Assembly (NCBI GenBank): GCA_002373595.1
Contig: DFKT01000108.1
Location: 2,288-19,579 of the forward strand
DNA length: 17,292 nt
Reading direction: 5' to 3'
Origin: Lachnospiraceae bacterium UBA3638
Lineage (GTDB): Bacteria; Bacillota; Clostridia; Lachnospirales; Lachnospiraceae
The first letter of the stretch is position 1. Each line of letters opens with the position of its first letter. Positions 1 through 7,987 of the stretch are shown piece after piece. Below the pieces are notes generated by a model. It searched no databases. It saw only the letters and a program-made list of their open reading frames with translations, and was not told the origin of the DNA. The position numbers and the translations under genes were made by a program.

Positions 1-65
1 GCTATACAGAGCCTGCTCCGCAGAGTCGGAACCTGATGATCCGTTATCAGTCAGATAAAGAATAG
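1..65 (+). CDS. Possible C-terminal tail of an upstream gene (partial)
   Basis: Reading from base 3 gives about 20 open codons ending in a TAG at 63-65, with the final residues IRYQSDKE. This leaves a 39-nt gap before the next start codon, a spacing typical of this operon. A second frame is also open until a TAA at about 56-58, so the frame is not proven. In loci of this design the gene before a MalG-type permease is normally its MalF-type partner, so this could be that permease's tail, but the fragment is too short to show homology. Bases 66-104 hold only the ribosome binding site of the next gene. Confidence 0.3.
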   Translation, partial: YTEPAPQSRNLMIRYQSDKE

Positions 66-104
66 TCAACAAAGACTTACAAATAATTAACCCGGAGACC
101 AAAA

Positions 105-1010
105 ATGAGTAAGAGCAAGAAGAGAAATAAAGCGGAAGAAAAGCCCTATCGCAAGCCGCTGATCAAGAAAAGAAAACCGAACCGCTCGGTGGCAGGAGAT
201 ATAGCACTCTATATCTTCCTGGCTTTGGTTGCATATATTATGGCATTCCCCATCATCTATGCAGTCAATGCGGCATTAAAGCCCCTGGATGAGCTGTTCA
301 AATTCCCGCCGACGATATTTGCCCAGCATCCTACGCTGGACAACTTCTCGGATCTCTTTGTTACCATGGGTAAGTCCTGGGTTACATTTACGAGATACCT
401 TTTCAATACCGCATTCATTACATTTGCGGGAACAGCGGGACACCTTCTTATCGCTTCCATGGGCGCATTCGTTCTTGCCAAGTACGAATTCCCCGGCAAT
501 GCTGCATTCTTCAAGATCGTAACAGTTGCGATGATGTTCACGGGATATGTCACTCAGATCCCCAACTATATCCTCCTCAGCAAGCTCGGATGGATCGATA
601 CATACTGGTCGATCATCATCCCCGCATTCGCATCTCCCATGGGACTCTTCCTTATGAAGCAGTTTATGGAAGGACTTCCGACTTCACTCATCGAGGCTGC
701 AAAGATCGATGGTGCGAACGAGTGGAGAGTATTTACCAAGATCGTTATGCCTAATGTTAAGCCTGCATGGATGACTCTTATCATCTTCTCCGTACAGGGA
801 CTTTGGAACAACAAGGCTGCTACATATATCTACTCCGAGGAAAGAAAGACCCTCGTATATGCGCTCCAGCAGATCCAGGCCGGCGGTATCGCCAGAACAG
901 GACAGGGCGCGGCCGTACTTGTCGTTGTCATGGTAGTGCCCATCGCGATATTCATCTTCGCAGAGAGCCAGATCCTCGAGACGATGGCAAGTTCCGGACT
1001 TAAGGATTGA
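105..1010 (+). CDS. Carbohydrate ABC transporter permease, MalG type (first set)
   Basis: This is an inner-membrane subunit of a binding-protein-dependent sugar importer, 301 residues, the usual length for MalG-type permeases. A Lys/Arg-rich cytoplasmic N-terminus (about residues 1-30) precedes a first helix near 33-55; further helices lie around 100-125, 136-160, 168-186, 221-235 and 266-287. The family's cytoplasmic coupling loop, which docks on the ATPase, is plain at about 197-216 (EAAKIDGANEW, then VMPNVKP). The C-terminus SSGLKD resembles the usual MalG ending. GGAG at 94-97 lies 7 nt before the ATG and fixes the start. Its MalF-type partner and binding protein are presumably just upstream. 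Substrate cannot be read from sequence. The family call is firm; which other permease it pairs with is not. Confidence 0.93.
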   Translation: MSKSKKRNKAEEKPYRKPLIKKRKPNRSVAGDIALYIFLALVAYIMAFPIIYAVNAALKPLDELFKFPPTIFAQHPTLDNFSDLFVTMGKSWVTFTRYLFNTAFITFAGTAGHLLIASMGAFVLAKYEFPGNAAFFKIVTVAMMFTGYVTQIPNYILLSKLGWIDTYWSIIIPAFASPMGLFLMKQFMEGLPTSLIEAAKIDGANEWRVFTKIVMPNVKPAWMTLIIFSVQGLWNNKAATYIYSEERKTLVYALQQIQAGGIARTGQGAAVLVVVMVVPIAIFIFAESQILETMASSGLKD

Positions 1011-1058
1011 TGACAGATCGGTTGGCGATATTACTGATAAATGGAGACCGGTATTAAT

Positions 1059-2612
1059 ATGAGATATCAAATGACTAAAAACGTAAAAACAGCCAGAGCG
1101 ATAAAGGGTGCCGTATTTGTAATGTCGGGACTTATCGCTGCATCGACGGTGATAGGAGCGAATACGATCACTTCCGAAGCTGCGATGCATGAGCACGGCT
1201 ACACATACAGATATGATTACTGGGAGGATGTTCAGGATTCCCCCGATGTATTCGCTGTAACCGGATCATATACCTCATCGGATCTTAAGCTTGATGTCGA
1301 TATGAAGAATCCGACCGGCCTGTATACACACGGCAATAATCTCTACATCATGGATACGGCCAACAACCGTATCATCGAGCTCGAAAGGGATGACGATAAG
1401 AATTTCAAAGTAAGCAGGATAATCGATTCATTCAAGGGTGGAAGCGGAGCCAATACTTTCCAGAATCCTACCGACATGGCTATCTCCGAGGAGGGAAACT
1501 GGTTTATCGCAGACCGCGACAATGCCAGGATATTAAAGCTTGATGAGAATCTGAATTATATCATGGAATTTGGAAAGCCCGATGACTCTGCACTTGATCC
1601 CGGACTTGTATTCCAGCCTTCCAAGATAACCGTCGACACCGCAGAGCGTGTATATTGCGTTGCCAAAGGTATCAATAAGGGACTTTGCAAATATGAGGCT
1701 GACGGGTCTTTCTCGGGATTCGTAGGAGCCATGCCTGCTTCCTACAATCTCTGGGATTACATCTGGAAGAAGATAGCGACTCAGGAACAGCTCGCCAGGA
1801 TGGCAGCATTCGTTCCTACCGAGTATGACAATCTCTACATGGATTATGAGGGATTCATCTACGCCGTTACCGGTAATGTAAAAGAAGAAGATCTCGACAG
1901 CGGCAAGGTAAGTGCGGTCAGAAAACTTAACCTCATCGGAAACGATATCCTCGTAAGAAACGGAGATTATGACAATTACGGAGATCTCTATTGGGGAGAC
2001 GGAGGCGGACACCAGGGCCCTTCACTTTTCTCCGATGTTACTGTATTTGATAATGATATATATGTATGCCTCGACAAGAACCGCGGAAGAGCATTCGGAT
2101 ATGACGATCAGGGCAGGCTCATGTTCGCTTTCGGCGGAAACGGAAGCGAGGACGGATATTACAATTGGGCGATCGGCATAGAGCATATGGGAACAGATCT
2201 CTACATACTCGATCAGCAGACCGCTACTCTTACTTCATATTCACTGACCGAGTTCGGACAGCTCGTATTCCGTGCTATAGATGAGTTCGACCACGGTGAT
2301 TACAATGCAGCCGGAGCTACCTGGGAAGAGGTTATGAAGCTTAACGGCAACTATGACCTCGCTTATATAGGCATAGGCCGTTCACTCCTTCGCCAGGAGA
2401 GATATAAGGAAGCCATGGAGTATTTTGAGATCAAGTATGATGCCGACAACTATTCCAAGGCATATAAGCAGTACAGGAAGGAATGGGTTGAGAGTCATAT
2501 CGGTATCATAGTATTTGTGATAGTCATCATCTTCCTGGTACCCCTCGTAATGGGCAAGGTTAAGAAGATAAAGTGGGAGATCGACAAAGCCGAGAAGGCA
2601 GGCGAGATATAA
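1059..2612 (+). CDS. NHL-repeat/TPR extracytoplasmic protein with C-terminal membrane anchor
   Basis: I use the ATG at 1059 (517 residues). The in-frame ATG at 1041 has no Shine-Dalgarno upstream, whereas GGAGA at 1043-1047 suits 1059. A basic N-terminus and hydrophobic stretch (about 14-34) ending near Ser-Glu-Ala-Ala form a signal peptide. Residues about 85-395 carry NHL-type blade signatures (NPTGLYTHGNNLYIMDTANNRI, NPTDMAIS...FIADRDNARILKLD, and LYILDQQTATLTSY), so a beta-propeller outside the membrane. Residues about 403-470 look like TPR helices (FDHGDYNAAGATWEEV; YKEAMEYFEI). A single helix at about 480-498 is followed by a basic cytoplasmic tail. The fold suggests a scaffold or ligand-binding role beside the importer; no catalytic motif is visible. 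It lies 48 nt after the permease and 20 nt before the YIP1 gene, so it is probably in the same transcript. Function is unknown. Confidence 0.85.
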   Translation: MRYQMTKNVKTARAIKGAVFVMSGLIAASTVIGANTITSEAAMHEHGYTYRYDYWEDVQDSPDVFAVTGSYTSSDLKLDVDMKNPTGLYTHGNNLYIMDTANNRIIELERDDDKNFKVSRIIDSFKGGSGANTFQNPTDMAISEEGNWFIADRDNARILKLDENLNYIMEFGKPDDSALDPGLVFQPSKITVDTAERVYCVAKGINKGLCKYEADGSFSGFVGAMPASYNLWDYIWKKIATQEQLARMAAFVPTEYDNLYMDYEGFIYAVTGNVKEEDLDSGKVSAVRKLNLIGNDILVRNGDYDNYGDLYWGDGGGHQGPSLFSDVTVFDNDIYVCLDKNRGRAFGYDDQGRLMFAFGGNGSEDGYYNWAIGIEHMGTDLYILDQQTATLTSYSLTEFGQLVFRAIDEFDHGDYNAAGATWEEVMKLNGNYDLAYIGIGRSLLRQERYKEAMEYFEIKYDADNYSKAYKQYRKEWVESHIGIIVFVIVIIFLVPLVMGKVKKIKWEIDKAEKAGEI

Positions 2613-2632
2613 AAGCGGATTAGGAGAAGGTT

Positions 2633-3298
2633 ATGTACGCTAAACGCAAGACATATGTCAAAAACGAAAAGATGAATGAGTACTTAAACTCCCTGAGGTT
2701 TGCATTCTATTGCATGTCCCATCCGATGGACGGCTTCTGGGATCTGACTCATGAGAAGAGAGGATCGTACGCTGCGGCCAATACCATCCTTGCGCTTACG
2801 CTTATCGTGCGTATCATGAAGCTCAGATTTACGAGTTTCATATTCATCACCGTATATTGGGAGGAACTCAATATCTTCCTCTATATCGCAAGTATCATTT
2901 TCCCGCTTGCGCTCTGGGTAATAGGCAACTGGGCTTTGACGACGCTCTTTGACGGCAAGGGAAGGCTGGGACAGGTATATATGGCGACCTGCTACGGACT
3001 TCTTCCTTATCCCGTCATCCAGCTTCCGCTTATGCTCATTTCGAATGTGGTAACGGTCGATGAGTCCGAATTCTATTCGGTAATAAGCGCTATAAGCCTT
3101 GTATTCTGCGGTGTCCTCATCATCACCGCCATGGGACAGATACATGAGTTTTCCGGTGCCAAGAACATCCTGTTTACGATCGCTTCGCTTTTTGCGATGC
3201 TCGTAATGGTATTCATACTGCTCCTTTTCTTCAGTATGATCACACAGGGAGTCGCATATATCGTTTCGCTTGTAAGAGAGATGCTTTTCCGAATGTAG
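2633..3298 (+). CDS. YIP1-family multi-pass membrane protein
   Basis: This 221-residue integral membrane protein has about five hydrophobic helices, near 48-64, 80-100, 118-138, 147-168 and 178-202. It begins with a soluble segment containing the HPMDGFWDLTHEKRGS stretch that typically opens bacterial Yip1-domain proteins (a domain-start motif of the form P..gF..l...k.gs). An amphipathic loop at about 103-117 (TLFDGKGRLGQVYMATCYGLLPY) is another hallmark of the family, in which a short conserved G.g......a..y...P motif precedes the later helices. Bacterial members have no assigned biochemical role. GGAG at 2623-2626 lies 6 nt before the ATG. Its place between the NHL/TPR protein and the DUF5696-like ectoprotein suggests a membrane platform for these neighbours, which is inference only. 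Confidence 0.82.
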   Translation: MYAKRKTYVKNEKMNEYLNSLRFAFYCMSHPMDGFWDLTHEKRGSYAAANTILALTLIVRIMKLRFTSFIFITVYWEELNIFLYIASIIFPLALWVIGNWALTTLFDGKGRLGQVYMATCYGLLPYPVIQLPLMLISNVVTVDESEFYSVISAISLVFCGVLIITAMGQIHEFSGAKNILFTIASLFAMLVMVFILLLFFSMITQGVAYIVSLVREMLFRM

Positions 3299-3323
3299 AA
3301 CATCCGGTTAAATTGGAGAGATC

Positions 3324-5945
3324 ATGAGTAAAGACACTAAGACTGCAAAAACAAAAAAACAGCTGACGGAGACTCAGGTTGAACGCCGTGAAGCGATAAA
3401 GAGAGGATTGAAGGATTTCTTCACACCGCTCATCTTTATCGGAGTCATAGCGCTTGCCGTATTCCTTATCTTCAAATTCCAGAAGGGAGACGGAGAGGAG
3501 GAAGTAATTGAGATCCGTGCATACTCGGGAGACGAAAAGGAGATCGTACTTCAGAACGATGATCTTAAGCTTACTATGGATCCCACGACCACTCAGTTCT
3601 CGGTCAAGGTTAAGAAAACCGGAAAGGTGTGGTATTCGAATGCTCAGGATACCGATGCGGACGGCATAGCCCTCAATAATGAGAGAGACAGGCTTAATGC
3701 CACGATCGAGATCGCTTATTCCAATTCTTCCGGAGTTGATACATATCTTAATTCATATGGTCATTCTGCCAAGAACGGTACCTATGACATTGTAGCCGAC
3801 GATGATTCGATAACTGTTAAGTACAGCATAGGAGACCTTGAGAAGGAATATGTCATCCCTGCAGTACTGACTCAGGAAACTTATGACAAATTCGTAAAGA
3901 ACGCGATGGGCGCTTCAGAGAAGGAACTCGTAGATCAGTACTTTAAGAAGTATGACCCGAATAAGCTCGGCAAGAAGGATAATAAAGAAGAACTCCTCGA
4001 GAGATTCCCCGTGCTTGCGGAAGGAACTATCTGGGCTTTCCGTGCAGAGACCAAGGAGACTCAGAGAAAGAAACTCCAGCGCTACTTTGAGGAAGCGGGA
4101 TTTACTTATGAGGATTATCTCGCCGCAAAGGAACTCGATACCGCTGAGAAGTCCAGCGACAAGCCTGTATTTAATGTAACTGTCGTATACAGACTCGAGG
4201 GCGATCAGCTCGTCGTGGAGGTACCTCTTAGCGAGATAGAGTCCAAGGAGGAATTCCCCATTTATTCACTCTCACCCCTTCCCTTCTTCGGAGCGGCGAG
4301 CAAGAATGAAGACGGATTCATCTTTGTACCCGAAGGCGGCGGAGCACTTATCAACTTCAACAACGGCAAGACTTCACTCAACGGATATTATGCAAATCTC
4401 TACGGATGGGATTACGGTATCTCGAGAGAGAGCCTTGTTCACGATACCAGAGTATACTTCAACACCTTCGGAATGTCCGAAGGAAAGGATTCCTTCATAT
4501 GCGTACTCGACGGAGCAAGAGCGTATGCGTCCGTACGTGCGGATATCTCAGGCAAGACTAACAGTTACAATACAGTAAATGCCATTTATACAATGCTCGC
4601 AAGAGAGCAGTACGATGTAACCGGTCTTTCACAGGGAGAAGTTTATTCCTATCTCTGGGAACTCCCCGATGAGACCATCACTCAGCGTTATCGCTTCGTA
4701 GCATCGGGCGATTATACCGACATGGCGAAGGAATATGCCGAGTATCTGAAGGAGACCTACGGAGACGCGTTCTCACTCCGTGACGATACTGCAGCTCCCG
4801 CATCCATAGAGATAATAGGAGCTATAGATAAAGTAAAGCAGATAGTGGGAATACCCGTATCCAGACCTCTCACTCTTACCACCTACGATCAGGCTGCAGA
4901 GATGGTTTCCGAGCTTGAGAACAGCGGATTTAAGAATCTTTCCGTCAGACTCACCGGATGGTGCAACGGCGGTATCAAACAGAAGATATTGAGACATATC
5001 AGGCCTATAAGCGCTCTCGGAGGAAGCGGAGATCTTAAGAAGTTCGTATCGGGCGCACAGGCGAACGGAACGCAGGTATACCTTGACGGATCTGTAATGT
5101 ATGAGCATGCAAGTAATATATTTAACGGCTTCTTCTCATTCCGCGATGCAGCGCGTTTTATCACCAAGGAGAGAGCAGAGCAGCACCAGTTCAGCCATGT
5201 AACATATGCGTCCAGAGAGTTCGCAGAGAGCTATTATCTGCTTCACGCCGGACTTTCCGAGAAGATGGCTGACAACCTTCAGAACTATGCGACTAAGCGC
5301 AGTACCGGAGTATCCTTCTCCGATATAGGAAAGGATCTCGCTGCGGACTATTACAGGAAGGACTTCACCAGCAGACAGGAAGCTCTCGAGAATAATGAAG
5401 CTCGTTTCAAGAGTCTCTATGAGAGCGGAACTCCCTTCATGACCCAGATGGGTAATGAATATGCTGCCGTTTACAGCGATATGGTATCCGGAATGGATCT
5501 CAATGGAAGCGAATATACCATTCTTGATGAACATATCCCCTTCTATGAACTCGCCATCCACGGATATGTGGACTATACGGGAGAGCCCATAAACCTCTGC
5601 GGCGATGCTGAGGAGCAGCTCCTTATCAGCGCCAGATACGGCGCGGGACTTTCGTATGCATTCATGAAAGCAGATGCTTTCGTCACCCAGAAGACCATGT
5701 ACAGCGAGCTCTACGGTGCAAGTTATGATTCCTGGAAGGACAGAGCGGTAGAGACTTACACCCGTTACAATAACGAGATGGGACATGTCTTCAATATGGA
5801 GATGACGGGATATAAGAATCTCGCTTCAGAGGTATCTGTCACCGAGTATGCCGACGGCACCAAGGTGTATGTCAACACGGGATTTAATGATTACAACGCA
5901 GGCGGAGTAAATGTTCCCGCGCGCGACTATGTGGTAATAAAGTAA
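3324..5945 (+). CDS. DUF5696-type membrane-anchored ectoprotein, glycoside-hydrolase-like
   Basis: This 873-residue protein has a basic cytoplasmic N-terminus, one helix at about 33-50 with no evident cleavage site, and about 820 residues outside. Residues about 60-340 are beta-rich with a charged helical insertion (about 185-275), like the sandwich domain that precedes the barrel in several glycoside hydrolase clans. Residues about 495-800 look like a TIM barrel: LTGWCNGG (543-550), PISALGGSGDLKKF, then VYLDGS with Asp588, GVSFSDIG with Asp667, and MGNEYAAVYSD. Asp588 and Asp667 sit at strand ends, where catalytic acids usually lie. I assign it to the DUF5696 family from memory of such proteins beside YIP1 and sugar permease genes. 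Activity is unproven. GGAG at 3315-3318 is 5 nt before the ATG, and the stop is 12 nt before the next gene, so it is part of the operon. A plausible role is trimming or capturing a glycan at the membrane for import. Confidence 0.8.
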   Translation: MSKDTKTAKTKKQLTETQVERREAIKRGLKDFFTPLIFIGVIALAVFLIFKFQKGDGEEEVIEIRAYSGDEKEIVLQNDDLKLTMDPTTTQFSVKVKKTGKVWYSNAQDTDADGIALNNERDRLNATIEIAYSNSSGVDTYLNSYGHSAKNGTYDIVADDDSITVKYSIGDLEKEYVIPAVLTQETYDKFVKNAMGASEKELVDQYFKKYDPNKLGKKDNKEELLERFPVLAEGTIWAFRAETKETQRKKLQRYFEEAGFTYEDYLAAKELDTAEKSSDKPVFNVTVVYRLEGDQLVVEVPLSEIESKEEFPIYSLSPLPFFGAASKNEDGFIFVPEGGGALINFNNGKTSLNGYYANLYGWDYGISRESLVHDTRVYFNTFGMSEGKDSFICVLDGARAYASVRADISGKTNSYNTVNAIYTMLAREQYDVTGLSQGEVYSYLWELPDETITQRYRFVASGDYTDMAKEYAEYLKETYGDAFSLRDDTAAPASIEIIGAIDKVKQIVGIPVSRPLTLTTYDQAAEMVSELENSGFKNLSVRLTGWCNGGIKQKILRHIRPISALGGSGDLKKFVSGAQANGTQVYLDGSVMYEHASNIFNGFFSFRDAARFITKERAEQHQFSHVTYASREFAESYYLLHAGLSEKMADNLQNYATKRSTGVSFSDIGKDLAADYYRKDFTSRQEALENNEARFKSLYESGTPFMTQMGNEYAAVYSDMVSGMDLNGSEYTILDEHIPFYELAIHGYVDYTGEPINLCGDAEEQLLISARYGAGLSYAFMKADAFVTQKTMYSELYGASYDSWKDRAVETYTRYNNEMGHVFNMEMTGYKNLASEVSVTEYADGTKVYVNTGFNDYNAGGVNVPARDYVVIK

Positions 5946-5957
5946 GGAGACTGTGAA

Positions 5958-6869
5958 ATGGCTAAGGTTAAGCGCAAGAAATATGTCGGACTTCAAAAGA
6001 AAAAGGCGATATCGGGCTACTTTTTCATAGCTCCTTTCATCATCGGCTTCCTGGTATTCATGGTTAAGCCACTGATCCAGTCGCTCTACATGAGCTTCTG
6101 CAATGTCAATGTAGGTGCAGGACAGTTCGATCTCGTATGGGTGGGATGGAACAATTACTACGCGGCATTCAGACTTGATACGAGCTTCTCACAGCTTCTT
6201 ACGGAGAGTGTCTTCAATATGGTCGTCTATACTCTGGCGATCATGGTATTCTCTTTCTTCGTAGCACTCATCCTCAATCAGAAGTTTAAGGGAAGAGCAT
6301 TGGTAAGAGCGATATTCTTCCTGCCCGTTATCCTTTCCTCGGGTGTAATGCTCGGAGTAGAAACGGACAATGCGGTTATGCAGAGTATGCAGCAGGCAAT
6401 ACAGGATTCGGCTTCCAATGTCAGCATTACAGAGACCATCCAGGTAGTCCTCAGAACGGCAGGAGTTGGAGTCAGGGCATTCGAGACCGTATTCGATATC
6501 ATCGACAATATCTATGATGTTGCTATAGCATCCGGTATACAGATCATCATCTTCCTCTCGGGTCTCCAGACCATACCCGCCAGTATGTATGAGGCTGCAC
6601 AGATAGAGGGATGTACCGCATGGGAGAGTCTCTGGAAGATCACATTCCCGATGATATCATCCATATTCCTTGTCAACTGGTTCTATACCATAGTCGACTA
6701 CTGTATGAGAAGTGACAGTAAGATGATGGAGAAGATACAGGGTATCATGATCCTGCAGCTTAATTACGGTTTGGCATCTGCGATGTCCTGGGTATTTTTC
6801 CTGGTAGTATTATTATTTGTCGGCATCACCTCGGCACTTATTTCCAGAGGAGTTTATTACTATGAGTAA
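5958..6869 (+). CDS. Carbohydrate ABC transporter permease, MalF/UgpA type (second set)
   Basis: This 303-residue sugar-importer permease starts with a basic tail and the family-typical first helix GYFFIAPFIIGFLVF (about 20-36). Helices follow near 88-107, 116-133, 190-203, 232-248 and 276-296. The ATPase-coupling loop is clear at about 211-233 (YEAAQIEGCTAWESLWKITFPMI). The stretch between the third helix and the coupling region (about 133-190) is unusual: it lacks the normal GliN-type motif and is instead Gln/Ser/Asn-rich and helical. AGGAGA at 5945-5950 gives an 8-nt spacing to the ATG. The stop overlaps the start of the MalG-type partner by 8 nt, so the two are translationally coupled and surely form one heterodimer. 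Confidence 0.92.
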   Translation: MAKVKRKKYVGLQKKKAISGYFFIAPFIIGFLVFMVKPLIQSLYMSFCNVNVGAGQFDLVWVGWNNYYAAFRLDTSFSQLLTESVFNMVVYTLAIMVFSFFVALILNQKFKGRALVRAIFFLPVILSSGVMLGVETDNAVMQSMQQAIQDSASNVSITETIQVVLRTAGVGVRAFETVFDIIDNIYDVAIASGIQIIIFLSGLQTIPASMYEAAQIEGCTAWESLWKITFPMISSIFLVNWFYTIVDYCMRSDSKMMEKIQGIMILQLNYGLASAMSWVFFLVVLLFVGITSALISRGVYYYE

Positions 6870-7875
6870 GTCTAATGCGAGAAAAATGAAATGGAGTGAG
6901 TTCCGGGAGAGAAATAAAAAATCCGGCGGCTATCTCCTTAAGAAAAAGACAATGGATGTCGGAGTATCTCTGGCAAGGTTTATTCTCCTTTTCGGAATGT
7001 GCTTTATGATCCTTCAGCCCATTCTGGAGAAGATATCGGTCAGTCTGATGTCGCTGGATGATGTTTACAATCCGGTCGTAATCTCGATACCGACCAAATT
7101 CATTACGGAAAACTATAAGATAGCTTACGGCGGAATGAGATATGCGACCGGTATCAAGAATACTCTTGTGGTATCGATCACCATAGCGATCGTACAGGTA
7201 GCTATGTGTACTCTGGTAGGGTATGGCTTTGCGAGATTCGAGTTTCCTTTTAAGAAATTCTGGTTCGGATGTGTAATGGCTATGATCCTCATTACGCCTC
7301 AGACCATCTCCACATCGCTCTATCTGCACTTCAGATTTTTCGATGTATTCGGACTTAAGCAGCTGATAACCGGCGAGCCTTGGAACCTTCGTAATTCGAC
7401 TCTGCCTTACTATCTCATGAGCCTTGGCTGCACAGGACTTAAGAACGGACTGTATATATTCCTCATCAGACAGTTCTTCAGGAATGTTCCCGGAGATCTC
7501 GAGGAGGCTGCATATGTCGACGGACTCGGCACATTTAAGACCTTTATCAGGATAATGCTTCCCGAAGCCAAGCCCATCATCACGAGCTGCTTCCTGTTCT
7601 CATTCGTATGGCAGTGGACAGATGTATTCTATACGAGAATGTTCCTCGGAGGAAAGGTATTCCTCAGCACTTCGCTCAGCGGCTTTGCGGACGGAATAGG
7701 AGCATATGTCGGAACATCGAGCGGCAACGGAGGCCCTGTGGCACTGGCTCCCGCATATGTCAATCAGCTCCTCTCGACAGCGATACTGCTTGTGATCGCG
7801 CCCCTTATCATACTGTATCTCTTCGCACAGAGAGCGTTCGTCGAGAGCATAAGCAGTACCGGTATCAAGATGTAG
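6862..7875 (+). CDS. Carbohydrate ABC transporter permease, MalG type (second set)
   Basis: I place the start at the ATG of 6862 (337 residues), inside the previous gene's end (ATGAGTAA), because GAGGAG at 6847-6852 is 9 nt upstream. An in-frame ATG at 6817 lies deep in the preceding gene and would add an unlikely extension. Helices lie at about 36-56, 100-122, 133-150, 182-203, 238-253 and 300-322. The coupling loop is at about 214-238 (EEAAYVDGLGTFKTF, then LPEAKP). The protein is longer than the first MalG-type permease in the window, mainly through its N-terminus and an extra loop around 260-295 (rich in Gly and Ser) before the last helix. It ends SSTGIKM, like other MalG proteins. It pairs with the overlapping MalF-type gene. 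No terminator separates it from the binding-protein gene 112 nt downstream. Confidence 0.93.
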   Translation: MSKSNARKMKWSEFRERNKKSGGYLLKKKTMDVGVSLARFILLFGMCFMILQPILEKISVSLMSLDDVYNPVVISIPTKFITENYKIAYGGMRYATGIKNTLVVSITIAIVQVAMCTLVGYGFARFEFPFKKFWFGCVMAMILITPQTISTSLYLHFRFFDVFGLKQLITGEPWNLRNSTLPYYLMSLGCTGLKNGLYIFLIRQFFRNVPGDLEEAAYVDGLGTFKTFIRIMLPEAKPIITSCFLFSFVWQWTDVFYTRMFLGGKVFLSTSLSGFADGIGAYVGTSSGNGGPVALAPAYVNQLLSTAILLVIAPLIILYLFAQRAFVESISSTGIKM

Positions 7876-7892
7876 TATTTATTTGACATATA

Positions 7893-7901
7893 TGATATAA
7901 T
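7893..7901 (+). promoter_or_regulatory. Extended -10 promoter for the binding-protein gene
   Basis: TGATATAAT is a perfect extended -10 element (TG, one base, TATAAT) in an AT-rich stretch just after the permease stop. The -35 region at the matching distance (about 7873-7878, TAGTAT) is poor, which extended -10 promoters tolerate. Transcription would begin near 7907-7909. A second, weaker extended -10 (TGTTATAAC, 7908-7916) follows. The result would be a separate monocistronic binding-protein message in addition to read-through from the permeases. Confidence 0.55.
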
Positions 7902-7911
7902 ATATTGTGTT

Positions 7912-7939
7912 ATAACCCGCTGTCAAAGCGGCGGATTAT
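7912..7939 (+). promoter_or_regulatory. 5' leader stem-loop ahead of the binding-protein gene
   Basis: ATAACCCGC at 7912-7920 pairs with GCGGATTAT at 7931-7939 across a 10-nt loop: eight of nine pairs form, with one C-A mismatch. An alternative register pairs CCGC 7917-7920 with GCGG 7928-7931. If transcription starts near 7908 the hairpin sits at the extreme 5' end of the mRNA, a position known to protect transcripts from 5'-end-dependent decay. No U-run follows, so it is not a terminator. It might instead be a repressor operator. Confidence 0.45.
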
Positions 7940-7987
7940 ATAACTGCGGTTCACAGAGAATCGCCATTTCATAAAGGAGGAAATATT

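Noticed and set aside
1041..1058. ATG at 1041 as the start of the NHL/TPR protein
   Set aside because: No Shine-Dalgarno precedes it; the GGAGA just after it fits the ATG at 1059.
684..1196. 170-codon minus-strand open frame over the end of the first permease
   Set aside because: Shadow of the permease coupling-loop region and the next gene's signal peptide; no family resemblance.
5136..5786. 216-codon open frame on the minus strand
   Set aside because: It lies wholly inside the DUF5696-like gene, has no ribosome site or recognisable domain, and arises from the codon pattern of the plus-strand gene.
6817..6861. Upstream start for the second MalG-type permease
   Set aside because: It would begin inside the MalF-type gene's last helix, without a ribosome site, while GAGGAG at 6847-6852 suits the ATG at 6862.
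7883..7901. TTGACA paired with TATAAT as a classical promoter
   Set aside because: The spacer would be only 7 nt, far from 17. The TATAAT is better explained as an extended -10 element (TGATATAAT).
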